A stretch of DNA of 64,000 nt from Clytia hemisphaerica (taxonomy: Eukaryota > Cnidaria > Hydrozoa > Leptothecata > Clytiidae), in contig CACVBU010001199.1 in assembly GCA_902728285.1 (NCBI GenBank), positions 165,844 through 229,843 on the forward strand, given 5' to 3'. A program made the translations under genes and the position numbers. The notes under the pieces are model-generated. The model saw only the letters and a list, made by a program, of their open reading frames with translations, did not search any database and was not told the origin of the DNA. Shown here one piece after another: positions 46,297 through 58,154 of the stretch. Each line of letters starts with the position of its first letter. Position 1 is the stretch's first letter.

Positions 46297-47097
46297 GGGT
46301 TGGTCTAAAAAGCAGGGTAGCCAATGGGGTAGCCAATTGGGCTAGGTTATGGGGTACCTCTTTTTGCCTAAACTTTTGAAATCTGAAACCTGTTTAATGT
46401 GGAAATAACTATTACAACATCTTGTTAATGATTCCATGTAATAAAATTTATAATTCCTTTCGAACTTCAGCCACAATAGCCTTTTTTCCAAAGGTACTGA
46501 ACTTTGTTACTTCTCAAGAAACCTGGCGCCATTTTGTCTTCCTTCTTGGCTTCGTTTGAAAATTTACAGACCCGAATAAAAAATATATACAAAACAGTTT
46601 TTAATATTTTAGATTTAGATTTTATTTATGTTTTTAATTGTTATTTCCGTGAAGCTGTAATTCGATGATAATAGCTTTGGAATCGCCTTTGGGCCATATG
46701 ATCTCTAATCTTGTCATATCTTAACAATCCTTTGTTATTGAATCTATTATTTATTTTAAATCATGTTTAGATGTTTCAAACAATTAATTCCTTTCAAAAT
46801 TTTTAAATATGGCAGCTTATAATAGGTACGAAAGGTCTTTTGAAATAGCTCTATTATAATGAAGCTCTATTTCTTACTCCTCGTGCATTAACACGTGGTA
46901 ATTTATATCTTTGTTTATCTTTGGAATCATACATGATCAATCTAAGTATCAATCAGATTCATGCTCCCTGGTCAGTAAAATGTGGTTCTATGCATTCATT
47001 TTCGGTATTTCTATTCTGGTCTGTAAAATATTTAGGTACCCCACAACCTAGCCCAATTGGCTACCCCAATTGGCTACCCTGCTTTTTAGACCAACCC
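46297..47097. mobile_element. Mutator-like MITE B, 9-bp duplication
   Basis: Ends GGGTTGGTCTAAAAAGCAGG and CCTGCTTTTTAGACCAACCC are perfect inverted repeats. GTACAGCTT flanks both sides (46288-46296, 47098-47106). Same family as 43430-43941, longer inside. Confidence 0.9.
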
Positions 47098-47565
47098 GTA
47101 CAGCTTCTTCTTAAAATTTCGTTTTTTCAAGTAAAGAGACATCGAACCTGGATTATTTTTTCGTACACGTCAATTAGAGTTTTTCTACAGTGAGGATCTT
47201 ATCGCGATTCTCAGATTTACGGAAAACACCAGCTTTTTGCTGATTTTTGCCTCGATTGCCCAAAACCTGTAACCTTTTTAGCTTGAGGGAAGAAAAAAAT
47301 TAGAGTTTTTGGCTTTGCCAAAAAAGCGCCTAGTCAAAATTTTTTCATCTTCGCAGGATCCATTCCCAACCTCAAAATACATCTTTTTGAAGAATATCGA
47401 TCACTTTCGTTTTCCCCTGAAGACCGCGAGAGAAAAAATATTAGGGCCCGCGCTCTAGGCGGGCGGCCTAGACTCGCTTTCGTTTTATATAATTTTATAA
47501 TGACTTATAAGGTAGCGTAATTCATGCAAAAATAATATGATAATCTTTTTGTTTTTTATTTTCAG

Positions 47566-47651
47566 GTATGCCGCCAAACATTGACGTCATCGTGTATGGA
47601 TTTAGCATGAACAATAGGACCGACAGACTCGACAAAAGGAACAAACAATAA
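47566..47651 (+). CDS. Candidate alternative third exon of the secreted protein
   Basis: Acceptor TTTTTTATTTTCAG ends at 47565. In phase 1 the exon reads MPPNIDVIVYGFSMNNRTD then RLDKRNKQ and TAA at 47649-47651. It can follow either the signal exon or the shorter form of the 45612 exon. A strong donor GTAAGT at 47744 suggests the transcribed exon may extend to 47743. The first half loosely recalls the strand after P-P-V-N-V in Cys-loop receptor ligand domains, but the match is short and the frame then stops. Confidence 0.3.
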
Positions 47652-48985
47652 GACGACCCGAGAATCTTACGATGCAGGGCGTTTTGTCTCCGCCTGATAT
47701 CACGCCCAGAGAAGACGCTGTTTAAAAAGCGGGGGTAAAAATAGTAAGTAATAGCTTTTGTAAGTGTTTCTTTTGCGAAATATATAACCATTTTCTAATA
47801 TGGTCTGCAAACTAGCATTTCTAGAATTTTGATAATGAAAACTTAAATATATAATGAAGAAAAAAACAAACCATTTCAATTTTATTTATAAGTTTAACCC
47901 CCGGAAAAATTATGTATTACCTATTACATAACTTTACATTTCCCGACTCGCTAACTCCCAGAGGAATTCCGATTGTAAACCCGATTGGTTAATTTCGGAA
48001 CATCTTCATAATGGCAGATAATTTAGAAGTGTCTAGTGGAAAGGTTGTTTGAATTTTCAGATGTCAGTGGTAATTTTGTTGGTTGATGGCTTGTTGAATC
48101 TGGGAAGAAAAAAGTAAACAGGTATAGCTTTTTCTAACCAAGGATCTGAAGGATTCGAGCCACACTGTTCTAGGAAAATTGAAAAAAAAAATATTTTCCG
48201 GCCGCCCGGGTGAGATTTTTTTTCGTCACCCGCATTTCCGGAAACAAAACTACTTTTTTTTTTGGCCTAATTAGATAAGACTAGCCGTCACCCGGCGTCG
48301 CACCCGCTGAGTAGAGTGTTGTTGAACACATCAAAAGCCCTTTAATAAGATCTAATTCTAGGCCTAAAAAGTGTAAAATTGCCACTTGAGACCGATCAAA
48401 ACTCGAGAAATCGCCAATTTAATGTTTTGTGACGGCATTTGGGCCCTAAATGACGTCATTTGGGCCCTAAATGACGTCATTTAAAGGGTAATAAACTTTT
48501 CACTTCACTGAAAACAATTTGTCATTTACCCAAAAGATTTTCTCGATGATTTCTGATCCAATGAGGGGTCAATCATTGCTTAAATCCTTCTCAAACTCCA
48601 GATATCAGATTTTCAGGTTTTGATGACGTCACCGAACCCAAAATGCCTCAGTTTGAATATATTTATTTTCGAAAGTCTCTATATACCCACTCTTAACCCC
48701 TCCCAAATTATTCTCCATTAAATTTCCGATCCAATGAGGGGTCACCGACCTCCCAACTCCTTTTCAAACTCGAGATATCGCATTTTGAAGTTTTTCCGAA
48801 ATCTGTGACGTCATTGGGTCCCTGAAAAAAAATTCAAATCAACATATTTTTTAGTTCCTGACATTGGAAGATTTCCTATGTGGGTTTTCTAGCTAAAATT
48901 CAAAAAACTGATTCTTATCCTGCTTTTGCTTGACTTTAACTTGAGTATAATATACCATCACAACTTTGTGTAATGTCAAAATAAT
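47652..48985. other. Non-coding stretch
   Basis: Includes TTGGGCCCTAAATGACGTCA in tandem near 48430-48480 and paired CCAATGAGGGGTCA words near 48560 and 48730. No gene recognised. Confidence 0.4.
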
Positions 48986-49129
48986 TTGTCTAATTCCATC
49001 ATAGCAACAATCTGGTCTGCAAATTACTTAGAACGATTTTTTAACATCTATTTTTTTAAACAGCTCACTCAGAAGGTTTTATTTCTAAATATTTAAAGAC
49101 CAGGTGGTTGCTATGATGGAATTAGACAA
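48986..49129. mobile_element. TTGTCTAATTCC hairpin MITE, copy 2
   Basis: TTGTCTAATTCCATCATAGC is mirrored by GCTATGATGGAATTAGACAA. Inner words ATCTGGTCTGCAAA and AAAGACCAG pair as in copy 1. 144 bp, intact. Confidence 0.85.
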
Positions 49130-49133
49130 GATA

Positions 49134-49250
49134 CACTCATTTTTTTTTATAAGCATACAGTGAATTTTGCCTGAAGCTCACTATGCTTAAGTAAAGCTCA
49201 ATTTTGAGCCTCGACTTATGCTTAACCCTATGCTTAAAAAAATTATGAGG
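49134..49250. mobile_element. Left end of a split T-run TIR MITE
   Basis: TA, then CACTCA, a T-run and ATAAGCAT, as in the other T-run MITEs, followed by ATGCTTAAG and TGAGCCTC words. Its matching right end is at about 58040-58154, 9 kb away. Confidence 0.55.
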
Positions 49251-49394
49251 GGGGGGGGTAAAAATTTTCGCACATTTTCCCCTCTCTTTAACCTTGAGAG
49301 AAATGTTCACAAAAACGAAAAGCTTATTGTAAGTTTAGAAAGTGTACATTCTTTAGAGACCAAGTTGTGTTTCTATTTCTATTTCTATTTGGTT

Positions 49395-49520
49395 GAGTTG
49401 CAGGAGGCTTTGAGGCCTATTTTCCATTCATGTCCAGTACTATGACATTTATCCTCTGGCAGCCAGCTGCACAGTTCGTAAACATCTCTCTTCCTTTTAT
49501 CTCCATAATATGAAGCCGTC
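49395..49520 (+). repeat. SINE tail copy
   Basis: TGTCCAGTACTATGACAT, CTGGCAGCCAGC and TATCTCCATAATATGA occur in the same order and spacing as in the SINE at 57655-57942, which lies in the opposite orientation. No tRNA head is visible here. Confidence 0.7.
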
Positions 49521-52500
49521 AATCAAAAATTACAACTAACGAAAATAAAAGTGTTAAAACAAATGTCAATCAAACGACATACGACAAAAAGCCGAAAACG
49601 AAAGAGAAATCTCGAATCTTTTCATGCCTTTTATGATAATTGTCGTGAAAAAAAGATTTCTGTTGTTAATTGAGTTATCTGAAAAAGGTAGTGTACAGAC
49701 ACTTTTATCTTTTAGTAAAAACAGAAATTGTAAATTACAGAGATGGAATGATGCTTTCCCACTTTCGAAAGCTAAAAGCATTGACAAAGAGTGAAGTGAA
49801 AAGAAAAAGATCAAACATGTTGAAAGAATTTGACGGCGACTGTTTTTTCAAAATTGCACTTTGGCCGAAGTTTATTCGAAGAAAATTCTTTTCGAGTCCT
49901 TATGGCGATTGTGATACTTTTGATTTTGTATCTGTTTTTTTCAGGCAAAACATACTTCCTTACATCGTATTAAACACTCCCCCGGTGTAAATTTCAGACC
50001 CCCGCCACTGAAATATACAAGTTTCTCGCGAGTTTTTATGATTTTTTGATTACCTCACCAAAAACAAATAGTTTTGTATTGTTCCTTGGTGAGTTCCACT
50101 TTGACGATTTTTCGACGTGGAGTAATGTCGACGTGGATTTTATTTTTCGCTACTGCTTAGTCTACTATGTATAGGCTAACTCTTAAATCAATAAAATGCA
50201 ATTCAATCACTTGAATAATATATATTTGCTTTATTCCAGGAAATGGATGCCCACCAATGTTATATTTGGCGTGGTTTCTGTCATCACATGTAAAAAATCC
50301 ACGTTGGAAAAAACGAATTTACCAACTTGACTGGTTATTCAAAACGAATTTTTCATCGCGATAAATGGTTCTACTTCGATATTACGAAACAAAATACTTA
50401 TATATGAACGGTAATAAACGAATAAAAGCTAGACTGTGATGGTAGTATTTCTAATGAGGAGTGTGCTGGTCCTACATTCATGTCATGCTGCCATATTTGG
50501 CCCCATATTTAGTTTGATTTTACTTAACAGACTTAACAAAGAAATTAATTTTTCGGGCCTTTCATTAATTAGTGGATGAATTAATTAATTAAATTAATTG
50601 GCTTTTCAATAATTAATTACTCAAATCGAATACATTACACAATTAATACATCACTTAATTGATTGATAAAAATTTGTGATTTTGGATGGATGTGATTTTT
50701 TGCTTTTGCTATGTGTGATATTTGCGTGTTTTAATTCTTTTGTCTCTTTTAAGATTTTTACACGTTTTTGTAAGAACTAAATAAGATCCTTTACATTTGA
50801 GCCTAAAAAATATTCTTATTTTTGGCATTTTATGAGTATTTTTATTATGTTATTTACTAAGGATTTACATGCTTATAGTTTCCCAAGACTCATGTTCTTA
50901 TATGCTTTGTTCTTTGTAGAAAAAACAACGTGTACAGTATACTACACTACATTCATACATAATCTTTTGATGTGCTTTTAAATTTGTTAAAAAGGCGGTC
51001 GGTTGATTGGGTTTTTTCTTGCTACCGCTGACGAAAATTAGATAAATAGATTTGTTTTTCTGCACGTGGTGAAAATCGTGAAGATCTTTTTTTGGGTATA
51101 TTTAATGACAGCTTCCAATTTTTAACCGAATCCTATCAGCGGTTAAAATATAGATGCCGGTCAGATGGGTTTTATTCACAAGGGGTTAGGTTCTTACTCC
51201 TGCGAATATTTTTAGTTTAGAGATTATTTACTTTATCATCAATAGTAGCAAAATTAAGTTGTATTATCTTTTTTATCAATGTAAATACTATGTTACAAAA
51301 AAAATTAGTATTGAGATTCTTTATAACAGATTATGCTATGGGTCCTCATCCGAATTTTATTGTTAAGAATTTGAGTCGTGCAACATTACGGTCCTTCTTT
51401 CACCCGTGTTAATATATTGTAACATTTATCCTTTAAAAACAGGGCCGATCGAAAATTATTTTTGGCCATGCATTAAAAGAATGATCAATTATAGTCTAGC
51501 ATGCTAGACGACTTAACTCAGTAAAAAATAGGAAGTAGAAAACTTGACAGGAGCATCAATATAGTCGTCTAGAATATTTTGTGCACAACAAACTTTTCAT
51601 AAAAATTCTCCTTCATGTTTTTGGATAACATTTTCAGGGGGTCTTGTTGGTTTGTTTTGGTTTGTTTTTTTTTTCTTTCACTTAGAAATTCTCATTGGCT
51701 GAAATTTTTATTTGTTTATATATTTTGTTGTATATGATTGTTTTCTCACCCCGCAGAAATCTGCGGGCCGTGCTGGAACTCCCGTAAGCTACGGAAACCA
51801 CCTTAGCCCAGTCGTTTATTTTAACCATATCCCGACATAAAAATTTCCCGCTTTCAACAAAAACGTTATAAACGACTGGATTCCCAGTCTAGATCAATTA
51901 TAACAATTGAAATTTAACAAGATGACAGCGTAAAAAAATATTCTTTGAATTCCCCGTTCTAATTTCCCAATTATTACACCAATAATATAATAATGAATGA
52001 AATAAAATTTTCAACGGCTGAAACTTAAAACGTCGTCATTTTAAATTCAATTGAAAATGAAAAAAACATCTCCAGGTAATCGATCGTTAAGACACATATC
52101 AATAACTTAAAATCTTGACCGGATAGGTGAATTTACGGACAGTAAGAACGAAAAGCTTAAATCATTATAGAGCCAAATTTTTGGGAATGTTCACAGCCCT
52201 TCTAAATTTTTTGTATCCTGCTCAGCTGCTGCTCACCACGTGTTCCAAGTCAACTCGACAAACATAATAATTACTGATTGACGTCAAAAAAGTTAGCAAT
52301 CTTCAGAAAGGTGTCAAGATGATAGGAGCAAATCGAAACAAACAAGTGTAATTGACTTCTATTTTCATTGTTACCTATGTAACAAATATTTTAATTGTTT
52401 CGAAAAAAATGTTAATTATGCTTGAGGTAAGAAGCAAATATATAACTTATGTCAAAACTTCGGATAATAAATTACAAAAAACAATGAGCCTTTTGTTTAA

Positions 52501-52544
52501 AAATCAATGCTCGAATTTGAATGTAAAATTTTTTTCATTTTTTC
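49521..52544. other. AT-rich stretch with possible exons
   Basis: A 106-codon frame at 49670-49990 ends past a good acceptor (TCTGTTTTTTTCAG, 49944). Another acceptor at 50240 (TTATTCCAG) opens frames of up to 41 codons reading GNGCPPMLYLAWFLSSHV in phase 1. I recognise no protein. TTAATTAA-type low complexity lies at 50565-50665, and a CTAGACGAC hairpin at 51508-51575. Confidence 0.35.
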
Positions 52545-55500
52545 CCATGAAATTTGCTGCTGGCTGCACGAGCAAAACCGTTGGACGGAATCTGCCGTTG
52601 GCACGGATTTTGTGGGGTACATATACCTATATACCTATATACCCCATAGCACCACGTGCCAAAATAGCCAGGCCACGTGTGTTATATTTTGTTTTTTTCA
52701 TTTTTTCCCACGAAATTTGCTGCTGGCTGCACGAGCAAAACTGTTGGACGAAATTTGCCGTTGGCACGGATTTCGTGGGGTACATATACCTATATACCTA
52801 TACACCCCATAGCACCACGTGCAAAAACAGCCAGGCAACGTGTGTTATATTTCGCTCTTTTTTTTCCACGAAATTTGCTGCTGGCTGCACAAGCAAAACC
52901 GTTGGACGGAATCTGCCGTTGGCACGGATTTTGTGGGGTACATATATCTATATACCTATATACCCCATAGCACCACGTGCCAAAATAGCCAGGCCACGTG
53001 TGTTATATTTTGTTTTTTTCATTTTTTCCCACGAAATTTGCTGCTGGCTGCACGAGCAAAACTGTTGGACGAAATTTGCCGTTGGCACGGATTTCGTGGG
53101 GTACATATACCTATATACCTATACACCCCATAGCACCACGTGCAAAAATAGCCAGGCCACGTGTGTTATATTTCGTTCTTTTATTTCACGAAATTTGCTG
53201 CTGGCTGCACGAGCAAAACCGTTGGACGAAATCTGCCGTTGGCACGGATTTCGTGGGTACATATACCTATATACCTATATACCCCATAGCACTATATGCC
53301 TTTATACCCCATAGCACCACGTGCCAAAATAGCCAGGCCACGTGTGTTATATCTTTTTTTTTATTTTTTCCCACGAAATTTGCTGCTGGCTGCACGAGCA
53401 AAACTGTTGGACGAAATCTGCCGTTGGCACGGATTTCGTGGGTACATATACCTATATACCTATATACCCCATAGCACTATATGCCTATATACCCCATAGC
53501 ACCACGTGCCAAAATAGCCAGGCCACGTGTGTTATATTTTGTTTTTTTTCATTTTTTCCCACGAAATTTGCTGCTGGCTGCACGAGCAAAACTGTTGGAC
53601 GAAATCTGCCGTTGGCACGGATTTCGTGGGGTACATATACCTATATACCTATATACACCATAGCACCACGTGCCAAAATAGCCAGGCCACGTGTGTTATA
53701 TTTCGCTCTTTTTTTTCCACGAAATTTGCTGCTGGCTGCACAAGCAAAACTGTTGGACGAAATCTGCCGTTGGCACGGATTTCGTGGGGTACATATACCT
53801 ATATACCTATATACCCCATAGCACCACGTGCCAAAATAGCCAGGACACGTGTGTTATATTTCGTTCTTTTATTTCACGAAATTTGCTGCTGGCTGCACGA
53901 GCAAAACCGTTGGACGAAATCTGCCGTTGGCACGGATTTCGTGGGTACATATACCTATATACCTATATACCCCATAGCACTATATGCCTATATACCCCAT
54001 AGCACCACGTGCCAAAGTTGCCAGGCCACGTGTGTTATATCTTGTTTTTTTTATTTTTTCCCACGAAATTTGCTGCTGGCTGCACGAGCAAAACTGTTGG
54101 ACGAAATCTGCCGTTGGCACGGATTTCGTGGGTACATATACCTATATACCCCATAGCACTATATGCCTATATACCCCATAGCACCACGTGCCAAAATAGC
54201 CAGGCCACGTGTGTTATATCTTTTTTTTTTTTTTTTTTCCACGAAATTTGCTGCTGGCTGCACGAGCAAAACTGTTGGACGAAATCTGCCGTTGGCACGG
54301 ATTTCGTGGGTACATATACCTATATACCTATATACCCCATAGCACTATATGCCTATATACCCCATAGCACCACGTGCCAAAATAGCCAGGCCACGTGTGT
54401 TATATTTTTTTTTTTTCATTTTTTCCCACGAAATTTGCTGCTGGCTGCACGAGCAAAACTGTTGGACGAAATCTGCCGTTGGCACGGATTTCGTGGGTAC
54501 ATATACCTATATACCCCATAGCACTATATGCCTATATACCCCATAGCACCACGTGCCAAAAAAACCAGGCCACGTGTGTTATATTTCGTTCTTTTATTTC
54601 ACGAAATTTGCTGCTGGCTGCACGAGCAAAACCGTTGGACGAAATCTGCCGTTGGCACGGATTTCGTGGGTACATATACCTATATACCTATATACCCCAT
54701 AGCACTATATGCCTATATACCCCATAGCACCACGTGCCAAAATAGCCAGGCCACGTGTGTTATATCTTTTTTTTTTATTTTTTCCCACGAAATTTGCTGC
54801 TGGCTGCACGAGCAAAACTGTTGGACGAAATCTGCCGTTGGAACGGATTTCGTGGGTACATATACCTATATACCTATATACCCCATAGCACTATATGCCT
54901 ATATACCCCATAGCACCACGTGCCAAAATAGCCAGGCCCCGTGTGTTATATTTTGTTTTTTTCATTTTTTCCCACGAAATTTGCTGCTGGCTGCACGAGC
55001 AAAACTGTTGGACGAAATCTGCCGTTGGCACGGATTTCGTGGGTACATATACCTATATACCTATATACCCCATAGCACTATATGCCTATATACCCCATAG
55101 CACCACGTGCCAAAATAGCCAGGCCCCGTGTGTTATATTTGTTTTTTTCATTTTTTCCCACGAAATTTGCTGCTGGCTGCACGAGCAAAACTGTTGGACG
55201 AAATCTGCCGTTGGCACGGATTTCGTGGGGTACATATACCTATATACCTATATACCCCATAGCACCACGTGCCAAAATAGCCAGGACACGTGTGTTATAT
55301 TTCGTTCTTTTATTTCACGAAATTTGCTGCTGGCTGCACGAGCAAAACCGTTGGACGAAATCTGCCGTTGGCACGGATTTCGTGGGTACATATACCTATA
55401 TACCCCATAGCACCACGTGCCAAAATAGCCAGGCCACGTGTGTTATATCTTGTTTTTTTTTATTTTTTCCCACGAAATTTGCTGCTGGCTGCACGAGCAA

Positions 55501-57085
55501 AACTGTTGGACGAAATCTGCCGTTGGCACGGATTTCGTGGGTACATATACCTATATACCCCATAGCACTATATGCCTATATACCCCATAGCACCACGTGC
55601 CAAAATAGCCAGGCCACGTGTGTTATATTTCGTTCTTTTTTTTTCACGAAATTTGCTGCTGGCTGCACGAGCAAAACCGTTGGACGAAATCTGCCGTTGG
55701 CACGGATTTCGTGGGTACATATACCTATATACCTATATACCCCATAGCACTATATGCCTTTATACCCCATAGCACCACGTGCCAAAATAGCCAGGCCACG
55801 TGTGTTATATCTTTTTTTTTATTTTTTCCCACGAAATTTGCTGCTGGCTGCACGAGCAAAACTGTTGGACGAAATCTGCCGTTGGCACGGATTTCGTGGG
55901 TACATATACCTATATACCTATATACCCCATAGCACTATATGCCTATATACCCCATAGCACCACGTGCCAAAATAGCCAGGCCACGTGTGTTATATTTTGT
56001 TTTTTTCATTTTTCCCACGAAATTTGCTGCTGGCTGCACGAGCAAAACTGTTGGACGAAATCTGCCGTTGGCACGGATTTCGTGGGGTACATATACCTAT
56101 ATACCTATACACCCCATAGCACCACTTGCAAAAATAGCCAGGCCACGTGTGTTATATTTCGCTCTTTTTTTTCCACGAAATTTGCTGCTGGCTGCACAAG
56201 CAAAACTGTTTGACGAAATCTGCCGTTGGCACGGATTTCGTGGGGTACATATACCTATATACCTATATACCCCATAGCACCACGTGCCAAAATAGCCAGG
56301 ACACGTGTGTTATATTTCGTTCTTTTATTTCACGAAATTTGCTGCTGGCTGCACGAGCAAAACCGTTGGACGAAATCTGCCGTTGGCACGGATTTCGTGG
56401 GTACATATACCTATATACCTATATACCCCATAGCACTATATGCCTCTATACCCCATAGCACCACGTGCCAAAATAGCCAGGCCACGTGTGTTATATCTTG
56501 TTTTTTTTATTTTTTCCCACGAAATTTGCTGCTGGCTGCACGAGCAAAACTGTTGGACGAAATCTGCCGTTGGCACGGATTTCGTGGGTACATATACCTA
56601 TATACCCCATAGCACTATATGCCTATATACCCCATAGCACCACGTGCCAAAATAGCCAGGCCACGTGTGTTATATCTTTTTTTTTATTTTATTCCACGAA
56701 ATTTGCTGCTGGCTGCACGAGCAAAACTGTTGGACGAAATCTGCCGTTGGCACGGATTTCGTGGGTACATATACCTATATACCTATATACCCCATAGCAC
56801 TATATGCCTATATACCCCATAGCACCACGTGCCAAAATAGCCAGGCCACGTTTGTTATATTTTGTTTTTTTCATTTTTTCCCACGAAATTTGCTGCTGGC
56901 TGCACGAGCAAAACTGTTGGACGAAATCTGCCGTTGGCACGGATTTCGTGGGTACATATACCTATATACCCCATAGCACTATATGCCTATATACCCCATA
57001 GCACCACGTGCCAAAATAGCCAGGCCACGTGTGTTATATTTCGTTCTTTTTTTCATGAAATTAGCTGCTGGCTGCACGAGCAAAA
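52545..57085 (+). repeat. Fold-back satellite C, 155-190 bp units, about 27 copies
   Basis: Each unit has CCCACGAAATTTGCTGCTGG, GAGCAAAAC, GAAATCTGCCGTTGGCACGG, ATTTCGTGGG, an ATACCTATAT run, CCCCATAGCAC and CACGTGCCAAAATAGCCAGG followed by CCACGTGTGTTATAT. CCCACGAAAT and ATTTCGTGGG are perfect inverted arms about 70 bp apart. Long units contain an extra 25-bp TATATGCC block; long and short forms are mixed. The array starts and ends abruptly. Many overlapping frames up to 320 codons are open because of the repeat and are not genes. Confidence 0.95.
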
Positions 57086-57351
57086 CGGAAAAAACTCTTG
57101 TATAGTGATCATTCCAACATTTTAAATCTTCCGGGGGTTTTGTTGTTTGGAATTGCTTAGGTAATGGTTGCTAGTAACGGCTTGTCACTGTGCCGGGTGC
57201 ATACTCGGCGCCTTGGGCCCCGCAGGGTTGCTAGTAACGGCTCGAATTTCAGTCAGGTTAAAAAAGGGGCAATTTTGCCCATATTATAATAACATTACCC
57301 CCGTCTTTTTTGTCATTCTATAAGTATTTCCAAATTTTTGATTTGATGTGC

Positions 57352-57395
57352 CAGTGTGGCTCAACGGATAGCGAGCTGGGATTCTGATCAGAAAC
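57352..57395 (+). tRNA. Truncated tRNA-Arg-like head
   Basis: TGTGGCTCAACGGATAGCG is a good A box, followed by an anticodon-arm-like GGGATTCTGATC (TCT). It breaks off and is followed directly by CGTGTGTTATATTTCG, a piece of satellite C. Not a functional tRNA. Confidence 0.45.
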
Positions 57396-57654
57396 GTGTG
57401 TTATATTTCGATCGTTTTTTCACGGAGTTTCCATCTGTAAGTTGTCTTTTAAGGAGGTGTTTATTGATATAATTTTGTTTTTAAAACTAAGTCTGAGATC
57501 ATATTATAGAGATAATAGGTGGGATGGTGTGCTGCCATAATTTATCTTTGTGAGTGTTTATCGAGAATTTGTCGTTTTTCCGAGAATTTTACCGAGAACG
57601 ACTTTCAACTTCGTTATTAACGTTATATTAACATAACCATTTATAAAATTGCAT

Positions 57655-57942
57655 TTCAAAACTAAGTCTGAGATCACATTATGGAGATAACTTGTGTGGG
57701 ATACTGCCGCTGGCTGCCAGCTGTAATATGTCATAGTACTGGACATAACTCCTATTTTCGCAACTATAGACGTTTTCAATGAGCGCCCCGTCAGCACCTT
57801 GGACTGACTACCCAATTCCCCTAACATGGCATCGGTTGACCCGGGCGAAGGTTCATTCACTTGCCAAGTGAACCGCTGCGAGTGGGAATCGAACCTCAGT
57901 CGCCTGTGCAGTAACCAAGGTCAATGACCACTATACCACAGC
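57655..57942 (-). mobile_element. tRNA-headed SINE
   Basis: On -, 57942-57873 folds as a tRNA-like head: acceptor GCTGTGG can pair with TCGCAGC, A box TATAGTGGTCA and B box GGTTCGATTCC are intact, and the T stem is mispaired. Next follows a body (GGGTCAACCGATGCCATG) and a tail TGTCCAGTACTATGACAT to TATCTCCATAATGTGA. The tail occurs again at 49395-49520, and its last part (ACTAAGTCTGAGATCA on +) at 57487-57540, showing a dispersed family. Confidence 0.7.
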
Positions 57943-58039
57943 GTTATTTTTATAAGAGATTAAAACAAAATAAAATCACCAATTTTGTTTGTAATCTCTT
58001 CTTCATTCTTCTGTTATTTTCTGAAGATTTGGAAATTAT

Positions 58040-58154
58040 GATTCTAAAAATTTCTTTGGCTGAGCCTCATGCTTAGCATATGCTTATAATTTTTCTGGAA
58101 ATTTGAGCTTCAGTATGGCTATAAACGTTAAAATGCTTATAAAAAAAATTAGTG
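58040..58154. mobile_element. Right end of the split T-run TIR MITE
   Basis: ATGCTTATAAAAAAAATTAG and GTG with TA following. Interior words GAGCCTCATGCTTAGC match the left fragment at 49134-49250 in reverse. Confidence 0.55.

Noticed and set aside
49670-49990. 106-codon frame as a gene
   Set aside because: No recognisable family, and a strong splice acceptor lies inside it; kept only as a note under possible exons.
52352-57125. Possible large repeat protein
   Set aside because: All three + frames are open in parts and the register changes with unit length; a real coding repeat would keep one frame.
57558-57860. 100-codon frame on -
   Set aside because: It lies within the SINE body and tail.
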